A stretch of 17,469 bases of DNA from a bacterium (GCA_040756715.1 JBFLYE010000164.1:1-17469), one strand, 5' to 3'; shown: positions 7,213-14,233, numbered from the stretch's first letter. The notes: generated by a model not told the origin, from the letters alone. Program-made: numbers and translations.

Positions 7213-8166
7213 ATGAAGGAAAGAACAATGGTAAATATTTATTCAGAGGCATTAGAGAGGTCTATTACAGGAGCAATCCTTAGTATGATAAGGTTTATGG
7301 CAGAAGAAGATAAACCCCTCACCTTTATTGGTGCTGATATCTATAGATTAACAAAGGAATTGGCATCTGATTTTGTAAAGACCCTGAGGTGTCAGAAAAC
7401 AAAGAAAGAACAAGAGGTACAGGATGCTTTTAAAGAAAGGCTTTTGGATGAAAATTCTTTTGCTAAGAGCAAATACAATGTCCGGAGGGTATTCAACCTT
7501 GTTATTGAGGGAGAGGATGTAATTAAAAGGATAAACAGGCTACTTGGTGATATAAGGCATAGAAATGGGACAACAATCCTTGGAAAATTTGGATTTTTTC
7601 ATAAGGAGGGAAATAAGATAATCGCTGAATTTCCTGTTTCTTGCCCTTCCTATAAAGATGAAGCAGAGGCACAGATTGACCTCTTTTGGAATAAATACAA
7701 GTATTTAGGAGGTCCAGTGAACGGTGCGATAAAATATTCCAACCCAAAGGATGTAGATGAGAGTGTGGTAATTATTAAGCCAAATGCCTTTGATAAGCCT
7801 TATGACCCAAGAATTGGCGATGTTATAGATATTCTTTCCAGGACAGGGATGTTTATTATATCTGCAAAGATTCAAATGCCAAGCAGAGAGCAGATGGAAG
7901 AATTTTATGCCCCCCATCGAGGAAAACCCTTCTTTGAAGAGTTGATAAATTTTATGAGTGGCAAGAGGTCTTTGGCATTGCTCTATGAAGGAATAGGTGC
8001 AAGAAAAAAGATAAGAGAGGTAGCTTTAAGCATTATCAGAGATAACTACTCTGATTCCCTTACTGAAAATACAATCCATACCTCAGATAATCTAGAAGAT
8101 TTTATAAGGGAAAAAAAAGCCATTGATTTCAAAACAAATGTTTTGTTGCCCAGCCGTCCTATCTAA
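7213..8166 (+). CDS. Tandem nucleoside diphosphate kinase-like protein (degenerate NDK + NDK)
   Basis: This 317-residue protein is about twice the usual NDK length and reads as two NDK domains. Domain 1 (about 1-165) begins ERTMVNIYSEALERS where NDK has ERT-V-IKPDA-, and ends GTTILGKFG...AEAQIDLFW. The Lys of KPDA is Tyr10 and the position of the catalytic His is Ser143, so this half should not form phosphohistidine. Domain 2 (about 184-305) has SVVIIKPNAF (Lys189), FYAPHRGKPFFEEL (Tyr232) and ENTIHTSD with the candidate catalytic His289; Arg276 sits 13 residues before it, as in NDK. However, about 9 residues of the loop before that Arg (GATNP in typical NDK) are missing. The start is uncertain: ATG 7213 fits NDK homology, while ATG 7228 has a GAAGGAAAG ribosome-binding site. 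NDK balances NTP pools; activity here is inference. Confidence 0.8.
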   Translation: MKERTMVNIYSEALERSITGAILSMIRFMAEEDKPLTFIGADIYRLTKELASDFVKTLRCQKTKKEQEVQDAFKERLLDENSFAKSKYNVRRVFNLVIEGEDVIKRINRLLGDIRHRNGTTILGKFGFFHKEGNKIIAEFPVSCPSYKDEAEAQIDLFWNKYKYLGGPVNGAIKYSNPKDVDESVVIIKPNAFDKPYDPRIGDVIDILSRTGMFIISAKIQMPSREQMEEFYAPHRGKPFFEELINFMSGKRSLALLYEGIGARKKIREVALSIIRDNYSDSLTENTIHTSDNLEDFIREKKAIDFKTNVLLPSRPI

Positions 8167-8181
8167 AAAAACTCAAATTTC

Positions 8182-8226
8182 TTGCAAAATGTCTGGTTTT
8201 TTTATAAAATTATTATTTGAGGTGAT
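8182..8226 (+). promoter_or_regulatory. dnaK promoter and ribosome-binding site
   Basis: TTGCAA (8182-8187), a 17-base spacer and TAAAAT (8205-8210) give a start near 8217. GAGGTGAT (8219-8226) is a strong Shine-Dalgarno sequence 8 bases before ATG 8235. I see no CIRCE inverted repeat or sigma32-like element, so heat-shock control is not evident here. Confidence 0.6.
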
Positions 8227-8234
8227 GTGATAAG

Positions 8235-10148
8235 ATGTCAAAAGTAATAGGAATTGATCTTGGAACAACAAATTCCTGTATGGCTATAATTGAAGGTGGT
8301 GAGCCAAAGGTTATAACAAATATAGAGGGAGGAAGGACAACACCTTCCGTGGTTGGCTTTACAAAGGAGGGAGACAGGCTGGTAGGTCAGCTTGCAAAAC
8401 GCCAGGCTGTGGTTAATCCAGAAAATACCGTATATTCCATAAAAAGATTTATGGGAAGAAAGTATAGCGAGGTGGGAAGGGAAATTTCTGAGGTTCCCTT
8501 CAAGGTTGTGCCGGCAGATAATGGGGATGCCTGGGTTAATGTAAAGGATAAAAAATATTCTCCACCTGAAATTTCAGCTGTGATTCTTAAAAAATTAAAG
8601 GAGGATTGTGAGGCATATTTGGGTGAAAAGATAACACAGGCTGTTATCACTGTTCCCGCATATTTCAATGACAGCCAAAGGCAGGCAACCAAGGATGCAG
8701 GGAAGATTGCAGGCTTAGAGGTTTTGCGGATTATCAATGAGCCAACCGCCGCATCATTGGCATATGGCTTGGACAAAAAGGGGAAAAATGAGAAGATTGC
8801 CGTATATGACTTAGGGGGTGGAACATTTGATATATCCATCCTTGAGCTTGGCGAGGGCGTCTATGAGGTAAAGTCAACAAATGGCGATACACACCTGGGA
8901 GGAGATGATTTTGACCAAAGGATAATTGATTGGCTAGCCGACGAATTCCAGAGGGAGCAAGGAATAGATTTAAGGAAGGATAGGGTTGCATTGCAAAGGT
9001 TAAAGGAGGCAGCAGAAAAGGCAAAATGTGAGCTTTCCACAACCCTTTCATCCGAGATAAACCTTCCATTTATTACAGCAGATGCAACCGGACCAAAGCA
9101 TCTCACCATAACATTAAGCAGGGCAAAGCTTGAACAATTGGTGGATGACCTTATTGAAAAAACAAGGAAGCCCTGTTTAAATGCCCTACAGGATGCTGGG
9201 TTAAGTGCAGATGATATAGATGAGGTTGTCCTGGTAGGTGGACAGATAAGAATGCCAAAGGTTCAGGAGCTGGTAAAGGAGCTGTTTAAAAAGGAGCCTC
9301 ATAAGGGTGTAAATCCAGATGAGGTGGTTGCTGTAGGTGCGGCAATCCAAGCTGGTGTTTTGAAAGGAGAGGTAAAGGATGTTCTTCTTCTTGATGTAAC
9401 ACCATTGTCTTTGGGCATTGAAACATTGGGTCAAGTATTTACAAAGCTTATTGAGAGAAATACAACCATTCCCACCAAGAAGAGTCAGATCTTTTCAACC
9501 GCCGAGGATAATCAATCAGCAGTAACCATTCATGTTCTTCAGGGTGAGAGGGCTTATGTATATGATGATGGGATGAAGAGCTTAGGAAGGTTTGACCTCA
9601 TTGGCATTCCTCCCGCACCAAGGGGTTTTCCCCAGATAGAGGTTACCTTTGACATTGATGCAAATGGGATTATGCATGTTTCTGCAAAGGATTTGGGAAC
9701 AGGGAAGGAGCAATCTATAAGGATTCAGCCATCTTCTGGTCTTACAGATGATGAAATAAAAAGGATGGTAAAAGAGGCAGAGCTTCATGCAGAGGAGGAT
9801 AAGAAAAAGAGGGAATTGCAAGAGGAAAAAAACAAGGCTGATAATATAATCTATGCAACAGAGAAGGCATTAAAGGAATATGGAGATAAGGTATCTGCTG
9901 ATGAAAAAAAGGCTATTGAGGATTCTATTTCTAACTTAAAGGAAAAGATAAAGGGAAATGATAAATCCGCAATAGAAAAGGGGGTAGATGAGCTTTTAAA
10001 AACCTCGCAAAAGCTTGGTGAGGCTGTTTATCGGGAGGCACAGGCAAAGGCAGCCCAACAACAAACACAAACAGGGACACAAAGCGAAGCACCAAAAGAG
10101 GAAAAGAAAGAAGATGTAATTGAGGGGGAATATAAGGTGGAAGAATAG
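8235..10148 (+). CDS. dnaK: Chaperone protein DnaK (Hsp70)
   Basis: A complete 637-residue Hsp70, normal length. The nucleotide-binding domain spans about 1-380, with [12 protein letters not shown] at the N-terminus, [13 protein letters not shown] as phosphate 2 loop, GGDDFDQRI, and [11 protein letters not shown] as the adenosine motif. The interdomain linker [17 protein letters not shown] is intact, followed by the substrate-binding beta domain ([20 protein letters not shown]) and the helical lid. The Gln/Ala-rich tail leads to [10 protein letters not shown] rather than the common DVVDAD-type end. With DnaJ and GrpE it folds and refolds proteins in the cytoplasm; neither partner gene is adjacent, unlike many genomes. 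It has its own promoter and strong ribosome-binding site. The stop codon is immediately followed by the TGCGGAG repeat array at 10149. Confidence 0.99.
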   Translation: MSKVIGIDLGTTNSCMAIIEGGEPKVITNIEGGRTTPSVVGFTKEGDRLVGQLAKRQAVVNPENTVYSIKRFMGRKYSEVGREISEVPFKVVPADNGDAWVNVKDKKYSPPEISAVILKKLKEDCEAYLGEKITQAVITVPAYFNDSQRQATKDAGKIAGLEVLRIINEPTAASLAYGLDKKGKNEKIAVYDLGGGTFDISILELGEGVYEVKSTNGDTHLGGDDFDQRIIDWLADEFQREQGIDLRKDRVALQRLKEAAEKAKCELSTTLSSEINLPFITADATGPKHLTITLSRAKLEQLVDDLIEKTRKPCLNALQDAGLSADDIDEVVLVGGQIRMPKVQELVKELFKKEPHKGVNPDEVVAVGAAIQAGVLKGEVKDVLLLDVTPLSLGIETLGQVFTKLIERNTTIPTKKSQIFSTAEDNQSAVTIHVLQGERAYVYDDGMKSLGRFDLIGIPPAPRGFPQIEVTFDIDANGIMHVSAKDLGTGKEQSIRIQPSSGLTDDEIKRMVKEAELHAEEDKKKRELQEEKNKADNIIYATEKALKEYGDKVSADEKKAIEDSISNLKEKIKGNDKSAIEKGVDELLKTSQKLGEAVYREAQAKAAQQQTQTGTQSEAPKEEKKEDVIEGEYKVEE

Positions 10149-10152
10149 GGAA

Positions 10153-10180
10153 TGCGGAGTGCGGAGTGCGGAGTGCGGAG
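10153..10180 (+). repeat. Four tandem copies of TGCGGAG
   Basis: Four exact 7-base units run without gap. Inverted relatives occur at 10616-10643. One unit supplies a GGAG ribosome-binding site (10170-10173) six bases before the GTG at 10180, so the repeat doubles as a translation signal. Confidence 0.9.
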
Positions 10181-10587
10181 TGGAAAGTAAAAAGCAAAGT
10201 TTAAAAGAAAGAACTAAACAATTTGGAATAAAAGTGATTAAATTAGTAGAAAATTTCCCAAAGAATTATGTAGCAAATATATTGGTGAGACAACTTTTAC
10301 GCTCAGCAACCTCTGTTGGTGCTAACTATCGTGCAGTATGTAGAGCCAGATCAAAGCCTGATTTTATATCTAAAATGGGTATTGTGGAGGAAGAAATAGA
10401 TGAAACATTATATTGGCTAGAGTTATTTATAGAAACCAATTTGATGAATAAAGAAGAGGTGCAACATTTATTGGATGAAGCTAATGAAATTACAGCAATG
10501 GTTGTTGCATCCATTAATACAGCAAAGAAAAATCAAAAAAGAAACAGAATAAAAAATAGAAGGAATGCGGAGGAAGTGGTATTATAA
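10180..10587 (+). CDS. Four helix bundle protein (23S rRNA intervening-sequence protein family)
   Basis: A small, mostly helical protein of 135 residues. The family pattern is visible: FGIKVIKLVENFPKN, LVRQLLRSATSVGANYRAVCRARSKPDFISKMGIVEEEIDETLYWLELF, then LLDEANEITAMVVASI. These correspond to the four helices of proteins first found encoded in 23S rRNA intervening sequences; the retroelement accessory protein Avd has a related fold. The molecular role of stand-alone members is not established. GTG 10180 is chosen because the upstream frame reads through repeat and dnaK sequence, and a repeat-derived GGAG lies six bases before it. The C-terminal tail (KKNQKRNRIKNRRNAEEVVL) is basic and partly encoded by the right-hand repeat. 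No reverse transcriptase or rRNA is nearby. Confidence 0.85.
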   Translation: MESKKQSLKERTKQFGIKVIKLVENFPKNYVANILVRQLLRSATSVGANYRAVCRARSKPDFISKMGIVEEEIDETLYWLELFIETNLMNKEEVQHLLDEANEITAMVVASINTAKKNQKRNRIKNRRNAEEVVL

Positions 10588-10651
10588 AGTAGTAAATTAA
10601 GACAAGATGTTTTAATTCCGCAATCTACACTCCGCAATCCGCATTTGAGAA

Positions 10652-11785
10652 ATGGATTTTGGGATAGGTATCGCAAAGGATAGAGATGCAATAAGGGCAG
10701 GAAAAGAGGCTTGCAAACAAGCCCTTTCTTCTCTCAAGAAACCCGATCTTATTATCCTCTTTGCCTCAACCATATTTGATATAGAAGCTCTTGTCTCTTC
10801 TGTATTTCTTGCATCTTCTAAAGCACCGATGATTGGATGTACGACCTCTGGCGAGATAAAGGATGATATTTTATTTGGCTCTTGTCTTGTGGTTGCTGTA
10901 AAGTGTTCTGATGATGAAGAAATAGAGGTAAGGGGAATTGAAGATATCTATAAAAATCCAAGGAAAGCTGGACAAGAAATTGTAAGCGATGAATATAAAA
11001 AAGGTCTTTTGCTTGTTTTATCAGATGGGCTTTTTCCACAAACCAGCCTTCTGGTAAAGGGGATAAACGATTATCTTTCTCCCTGCATTTCGTTAGTAGG
11101 TGCATTAGCAGGCGATGACCTAAAAAGGAATAAAACATATCAATTCCTGAATGGAAAGATATTCACCCAAGGTATGGTTTCTGCATTTTTTAAAACATCT
11201 GCAAAGATAAAAACATCTTTGCGTCATGGCTTTTCTCCCCAATCACCACCTTTGCGGGTAACCTCCGCCAAGGAGAATGTAATATATCAGATTGATAGCC
11301 ACAGGGCATCAAAGGTCTATTTGGAGTTTTTGGGTCTTTCTGAGGATGAGCTTGCCTTTGGCTCTCCTATTGATATTAAGGAGGTTAGGAATTCTCCCAT
11401 TGGCATTCCTCAAACAACAGGCGATTACAAGGTAAAATCATTTTTAGAGTTTAGAAAGGATGGCTCAATCGCTTGCGATTCATATATTCCAGAGAATTCA
11501 ATAATTCGCATATTAGGTCAAAATCCCTCATCGCTTCTCAATGCAGGTTGTGAGGCTATTAGTGATGCTATTTCAGAAATTCATCCCAAGATTATTTTTC
11601 TTTTCCCCTCATCATACAGGATGTTAATTTTAGGTGAGGATGCAAGGAATGAGATAGATGAAATTAAGAAAGAGGCAAAGGATGTTCCTATTGTTGGATT
11701 TTATGGCTATGGTGAGATAGGTCCTTTAAGGACACCCAGGGCTGATTTTCATAATAAGTCCATTGGAGTATTGGCGATAGAATAA
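10652..11785 (+). CDS. FIST-domain (FIST_N + FIST_C) sensory protein
   Basis: This 377-residue protein matches the FIST sensor family. Features include an N-terminal segment with PDLIILFAST and MIGCTTSGEI, LVGALAGDDL with TYQFLNGKIFTQGMVSAFF in the middle, and a C-terminal half ending PIVGFYGYGEIGP and SIGVLAIE. FIST domains are proposed small-ligand (possibly amino acid) sensors, usually fused to signalling outputs. Here there is no kinase, cyclase or chemoreceptor domain and no membrane segment, so it should be cytoplasmic and must act with a partner. A GAF-domain gene begins one base after its stop, and is the obvious candidate. The start at ATG 10652 lies just past the right end of the repeat cassette, so its upstream control region may have been replaced. 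A TGGTATTAT extended -10-like sequence at 10576-10584 is a possible promoter. Confidence 0.85.
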   Translation: MDFGIGIAKDRDAIRAGKEACKQALSSLKKPDLIILFASTIFDIEALVSSVFLASSKAPMIGCTTSGEIKDDILFGSCLVVAVKCSDDEEIEVRGIEDIYKNPRKAGQEIVSDEYKKGLLLVLSDGLFPQTSLLVKGINDYLSPCISLVGALAGDDLKRNKTYQFLNGKIFTQGMVSAFFKTSAKIKTSLRHGFSPQSPPLRVTSAKENVIYQIDSHRASKVYLEFLGLSEDELAFGSPIDIKEVRNSPIGIPQTTGDYKVKSFLEFRKDGSIACDSYIPENSIIRILGQNPSSLLNAGCEAISDAISEIHPKIIFLFPSSYRMLILGEDARNEIDEIKKEAKDVPIVGFYGYGEIGPLRTPRADFHNKSIGVLAIE

Positions 11786-11786
11786 A

Positions 11787-12320
11787 ATGAAAGAAGATGC
11801 ATGGGAAAAAGAAAAGGAGTTAGAGAAAAATATAGCCTTGCTCTCCATCCTCTATTCAACAGCTGTCTGGAATATAAAAGCAGAAACAGAGGATGAGATT
11901 ATGAGGATTGGCCTAGATAGGATAAATGAGGTCTTAAAGCCAGAGATTGCGGCAATTCTGGCTTTAAGGGATGGATTTTTAAGGATTGTAGCAGGAACAG
12001 GGATTCCTAAATCTATATGCGAAAAGACAAAAATAGAGGTAGGCGTTGGTACCTGCGGAGAGGTATTTCTTACCGGAAGACCCATAACAATTCCCTCTCT
12101 TTCAAAAGACCCATCATTTATTGACCCATTTGTTAAGGAAGTGCCGGTAAAGAGTGTTTTCTGCTATCCAATAAGGATAGATGATAATATTACAGGCGTT
12201 GTATGGCTTGGCTTCTTATCCTCTCATCCTCCCTTGAAAGAAGAGGAATGGCTTGTTTCTTTAGTAGCTGAAAGGCTTGCCTTAAGCCTGCAAATCCATA
12301 GGCTAAAAACCTCTAAATGA
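11787..12320 (+). CDS. Stand-alone GAF-domain protein
   Basis: A 177-residue cytoplasmic protein with one GAF domain (about residues 30-172) after a short charged helix. Recognisable GAF elements are IAAILAL, LRIVAGTGIP, VGVGTCGEVFLTGRPITIPSL and VFCYPIRIDDNITGVVWLG, then the C-terminal helix LVSLVAERLALSLQIHRL. GAF domains bind small molecules such as cyclic nucleotides, haem or other ligands. Cys residues in GTCGEV and VFCYP could be redox or metal sensitive, as in fRMsr-type GAFs, but that is inference. No output domain is attached. It follows the FIST gene by one base and overlaps uppS by ATGA, so it is co-transcribed and translationally coupled with both. Confidence 0.85.
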   Translation: MKEDAWEKEKELEKNIALLSILYSTAVWNIKAETEDEIMRIGLDRINEVLKPEIAAILALRDGFLRIVAGTGIPKSICEKTKIEVGVGTCGEVFLTGRPITIPSLSKDPSFIDPFVKEVPVKSVFCYPIRIDDNITGVVWLGFLSSHPPLKEEEWLVSLVAERLALSLQIHRLKTSK

Positions 12321-13015
12321 ACCTTCCTAAACATATTGCTATAATTATGGATGGGAATGGAAGATGGGCATTAGGGAGGAATCTTCCAAGGATAGCTGGA
12401 CATAGGGAGGGAATGAAGGCAGTGGAGCGGATAATCAAAGCCGCCTCAGACCTTGGGATTAAGGTTCTTACCCTTTATGCCTTCTCTACAGAAAATTGGA
12501 AAAGGCCAGAAAATGAGGTATCGTTTTTGATGAATCTTTTTTGTGAGTATATAAAAAAGAAAATAGAAGGGCTGATGAAAAATAATGTTAAGATAAGAAC
12601 CTGCGGCGAAATTAAAAAGCTTCCCAAAAAGGTATTAAGCCTATTAGAGGATGCTTGTAATAAAACAAAAGAAAATAAAGGGCTTATTTTAAATATTGCT
12701 CTAAACTATGGAGCAAGGGATGAAATATTAAGGGCGATGAGAAAAATTGTTGAGAAAGCATTAAAAGGCGAGATTCGACCAGATGAAATAGATGAAGATC
12801 TCTTTTCCTCCTTCCTTGATACCCATCCTTTACCAAATCCCGACCTTCTTATAAGGACAAGTGGTGAACAAAGGATAAGTAATTTTCTTCTTTGGCAGAT
12901 AGCATATACTGAGCTTTGGATAACGCCAGTTTTATGGCCTGATTTCACAGAGGAGCATCTTAAAATGGCAATAAATGATTATCAAGAAAGGAAAAGGAGG
13001 TTTGGAGGAATATGA
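12317..13015 (+). CDS. uppS: Isoprenyl transferase (undecaprenyl diphosphate synthase)
   Basis: Cis-prenyltransferase that builds undecaprenyl diphosphate from farnesyl diphosphate and isopentenyl diphosphate, the lipid carrier for peptidoglycan. It is 232 residues. The catalytic IMDGNGRWA motif (Asp12) is at the N-terminus, followed by AGHREGMKA, YAFSTENWKRP and NYGARDEI. The diphosphate-binding C-terminal set PDLLIRTSGEQRISNFLLWQ and TPVLWPDF completes the family pattern. The ATG overlaps the GAF gene stop by four bases. The next gene is cdsA, the common uppS-cdsA order in bacteria, which supports both calls. Confidence 0.98.
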   Translation: MNLPKHIAIIMDGNGRWALGRNLPRIAGHREGMKAVERIIKAASDLGIKVLTLYAFSTENWKRPENEVSFLMNLFCEYIKKKIEGLMKNNVKIRTCGEIKKLPKKVLSLLEDACNKTKENKGLILNIALNYGARDEILRAMRKIVEKALKGEIRPDEIDEDLFSSFLDTHPLPNPDLLIRTSGEQRISNFLLWQIAYTELWITPVLWPDFTEEHLKMAINDYQERKRRFGGI

Positions 13016-13017
13016 TA

Positions 13018-13042
13018 AAAATGCAAAAATCAAAATGCAAAA
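13018..13042 (+). repeat. Two direct copies of AAAATGCAAAA between uppS and cdsA
   Basis: Exact copies lie at 13018-13028 and 13032-13042, followed by a related AAATTCAAAATTG stretch. It separates uppS from cdsA by 56 bases, longer than other gaps in this cluster. Confidence 0.6.
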
Positions 13043-13052
13043 TTCAAAATTG

Positions 13053-13061
13053 TGGTAAAAT
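13053..13061 (+). promoter_or_regulatory. Possible extended -10 promoter before cdsA
   Basis: TG-G-TAAAAT at 13053-13061 fits an extended -10 element; no good -35 is seen. The predicted start near 13068 lies four bases from ATG 13072, and no Shine-Dalgarno sequence is present. Confidence 0.4.
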
Positions 13062-13071
13062 TTATTAAATA

Positions 13072-13884
13072 ATGAAGAAATTTTTTGCACCGTTGCTTTT
13101 CCTTCCATTTTTGGCTTATACAACATTTATAGAGGAGAAGATATTTTTTACAATCTTAATAGGCTCTGTTATCCTCCTTGGGCTATTTGAATTCTATAAT
13201 ATGGTACAAAAAGAGGATTGGTGGTTTTTGGGTCTTTTGGCTGGAATTCTTCTTATAGGAAGTGCCTCATTAGGTTATAAATATCCATTATTTCTTTCTT
13301 TTCTTTCAAGCCCATTTTATGGGGTAATTATTTCCTCTTTTATCCTTGTTCTTCTCTTTTTTGGAATTTTTGCAAGAAAAATTGTTTTAGCAATAGCAAA
13401 CAATAGCATCCTCGCTATTATCTTTGGCATTCTTTATGTTGGATTTCTATTAAGCCACCTTATTCTTATAAGAGGGCTTTCTGGCGGAAGTTTTTATCTT
13501 CTATACCTTTTCTCGGTTGTTTGGTCGGCTGATGGAGGTGGATGGATAATAGGAAAGCATTTTGGAAAGCACCGAAATATATTTCCCATATCTCCAAACA
13601 AATCCATTGAGGGGCTTATTGGAGCCATTACTGGCTCTGTTTTTATCTCATTTCTTCTTGGAGGTTATATAGGTTTTTCTCTTTTGATCTCTTTTGTCTC
13701 TGGGTTTTTATTTAGCCTTCTTGGCTTATTGGGAGACCTTGCTGAATCAAGCTTTAAAAGGAATGTAGGGAAAAAGGATTCAGATTCGTGGATATCCGAA
13801 TATGGTGGAATCCTTGATGTCTTTGATTCAATAATCATATCTGCCCCAATTTTTTATTACCTCATTTTATTTTTGGGGGCGTAG
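13072..13884 (+). CDS. cdsA: Phosphatidate cytidylyltransferase (CDP-diacylglycerol synthase)
   Basis: Integral membrane enzyme that makes CDP-diacylglycerol from phosphatidate and CTP. It has 270 residues and about seven or eight hydrophobic spans. The family C-terminal signature is present as SSFKRNVGKKDSDSWISEYGGILDVFDSI, but the usual His before Gly-Gly is Tyr and the usual Arg in the D-R-x-D position is Val; the Lys-Asp and both terminal Asp residues remain. The frame runs 10 bases into the tRNA-Ala gene and stops at TAG formed by tRNA positions 8-10. No Shine-Dalgarno sequence precedes ATG 13072. Confidence 0.93.
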   Translation: MKKFFAPLLFLPFLAYTTFIEEKIFFTILIGSVILLGLFEFYNMVQKEDWWFLGLLAGILLIGSASLGYKYPLFLSFLSSPFYGVIISSFILVLLFFGIFARKIVLAIANNSILAIIFGILYVGFLLSHLILIRGLSGGSFYLLYLFSVVWSADGGGWIIGKHFGKHRNIFPISPNKSIEGLIGAITGSVFISFLLGGYIGFSLLISFVSGFLFSLLGLLGDLAESSFKRNVGKKDSDSWISEYGGILDVFDSIIISAPIFYYLILFLGA

Positions 13885-13947
13885 CTTAGTTGGGAGAGCG
13901 TCGGCTTCGCATGTCGAAGGTTGGGGGTTCAAATCCCCTCGCCTCCA
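13875..13947 (+). tRNA. tRNA-Ala (anticodon CGC)
   Basis: A 73-base cloverleaf. The acceptor is GGGGGCG with CGCCTCC, including the G3:U70 wobble pair (G13877 with T13944) that marks alanine tRNAs, and discriminator A13947. The D arm is GCTT/GAGC. The anticodon stem TCGGC/GTCGA encloses TTCGCAT, with anticodon CGC. The T arm is GGGGG-TTCAAAT-CCCCT. It reads GCG. CCA is not encoded. Its first 10 bases are also the end of cdsA. Confidence 0.96.
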
Positions 13948-14098
13948 GGTGTAATGTAAAAAATTGGAGGAAGGAGGGGGATTTGAAGCCTTAAAGCGAA
14001 GCGAAGGGCCGAACTAATAGATTTTGTTAGGCGAAAAACGAGCAAGTGCGAGTTTTTCCGCCTTAAAAAATCTTGTAGTTCAAATCCCCTCGCCTCCA
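13927..14098. repeat. Direct duplication of the tRNA-Ala 3' end (att-like)
   Basis: The last 21 bases of tRNA-Ala (13927-13947, beginning GTTCAAATCCCC) recur exactly at 14078-14098, 151 bases downstream. The second copy has no matching 5' tRNA half. A duplicated tRNA 3' end is the usual footprint of integration into a tRNA gene, but the interval holds no gene. Confidence 0.85.
13965..14098. mobile_element. 134-base palindromic element between tRNA-Ala and tRNA-Ser(CGA)
   Basis: The outer arms are TGGAGG with GGGGGATTTGAA (13965-13987) and TTCAAATCCCC with GCCTCCA (14080-14098), i.e. inverted copies of the tRNA-Ala 3' end. Nested inside is an imperfect hairpin with arms of about 33 bases, 14011-14043 (starting GAACTAATAGATTTT) and 14048-14081 (ending AAAATCTTGTAGTTC), loop AAGT. 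No coding sequence is seen. It may be a MITE-like or tRNA-targeting miniature element or the scar of a larger one; the structure is seen, the mobility inferred. Confidence 0.55.
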
Positions 14099-14107
14099 TA
14101 CCTTGAA

Positions 14108-14193
14108 GGAGGGGTACCGAAGTGGTCATAACGGGTCTGTCTCGAAAACAGATTGAGGGAAACCTTGCGTGGGTTCGAATCCCACCCCCTCCG
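14108..14193 (+). tRNA. tRNA-Ser (anticodon CGA)
   Basis: An 86-base class II tRNA. The acceptor is GGAGGGG with CCCCTCC and discriminator G14193. The anticodon stem TCTGT/ACAGA encloses CTCGAAA, with anticodon CGA at 14143-14145. A long variable arm follows, and the T arm is GTGGG-TTCGAAT-CCCAC. It reads UCG. CCA is not encoded. The 3' end is part of a 12-base palindrome CCCTCCGGAGGG (14187-14198). Confidence 0.96.
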
Positions 14194-14233
14194 GAGGGAA
14201 GATTTAGCCTATCTTGAGCAAAATTTTTTGTAA

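Larger units (their letters stand above)
10149..10650. mobile_element. Candidate cassette: four-helix-bundle gene bracketed by TGCGGAG repeats
   Basis: The left end is GGAATGCGGAG (10149-10159) leading into four perfect tandem TGCGGAG units (10153-10180). Near the right end GGAATGCGGAG recurs directly (10562-10572), then in inverted form as TTCCGCA (10616-10622), CTCCGCA (10630-10636) and ATCCGCA (10637-10643). The array begins on the base after the dnaK stop. The only gene inside is the four-helix-bundle ORF. No transposase or integrase is encoded, so mobility would depend on another factor or be historical; mobility is inference from the layout. Confidence 0.5.

Noticed and set aside
8387-9821. 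Long antisense frames inside dnaK
   Set aside because: They are shadows of dnaK codon bias; no ribosome-binding sites or recognisable proteins.
10153-10180. TGCGGAG tandem array as a CRISPR
   Set aside because: Units are 7 bases with no spacers and no cas genes.
14011-14081. Integron attC site
   Set aside because: A GTTAGGC-like core is present but the paired core is not RYYYAAC-like, and there is no integrase or cassette gene.
13948-14107. Split or intron-containing second tRNA-Ala sharing the duplicated 3' end
   Set aside because: No matching 5' acceptor, D arm or anticodon arm is found near the second copy.
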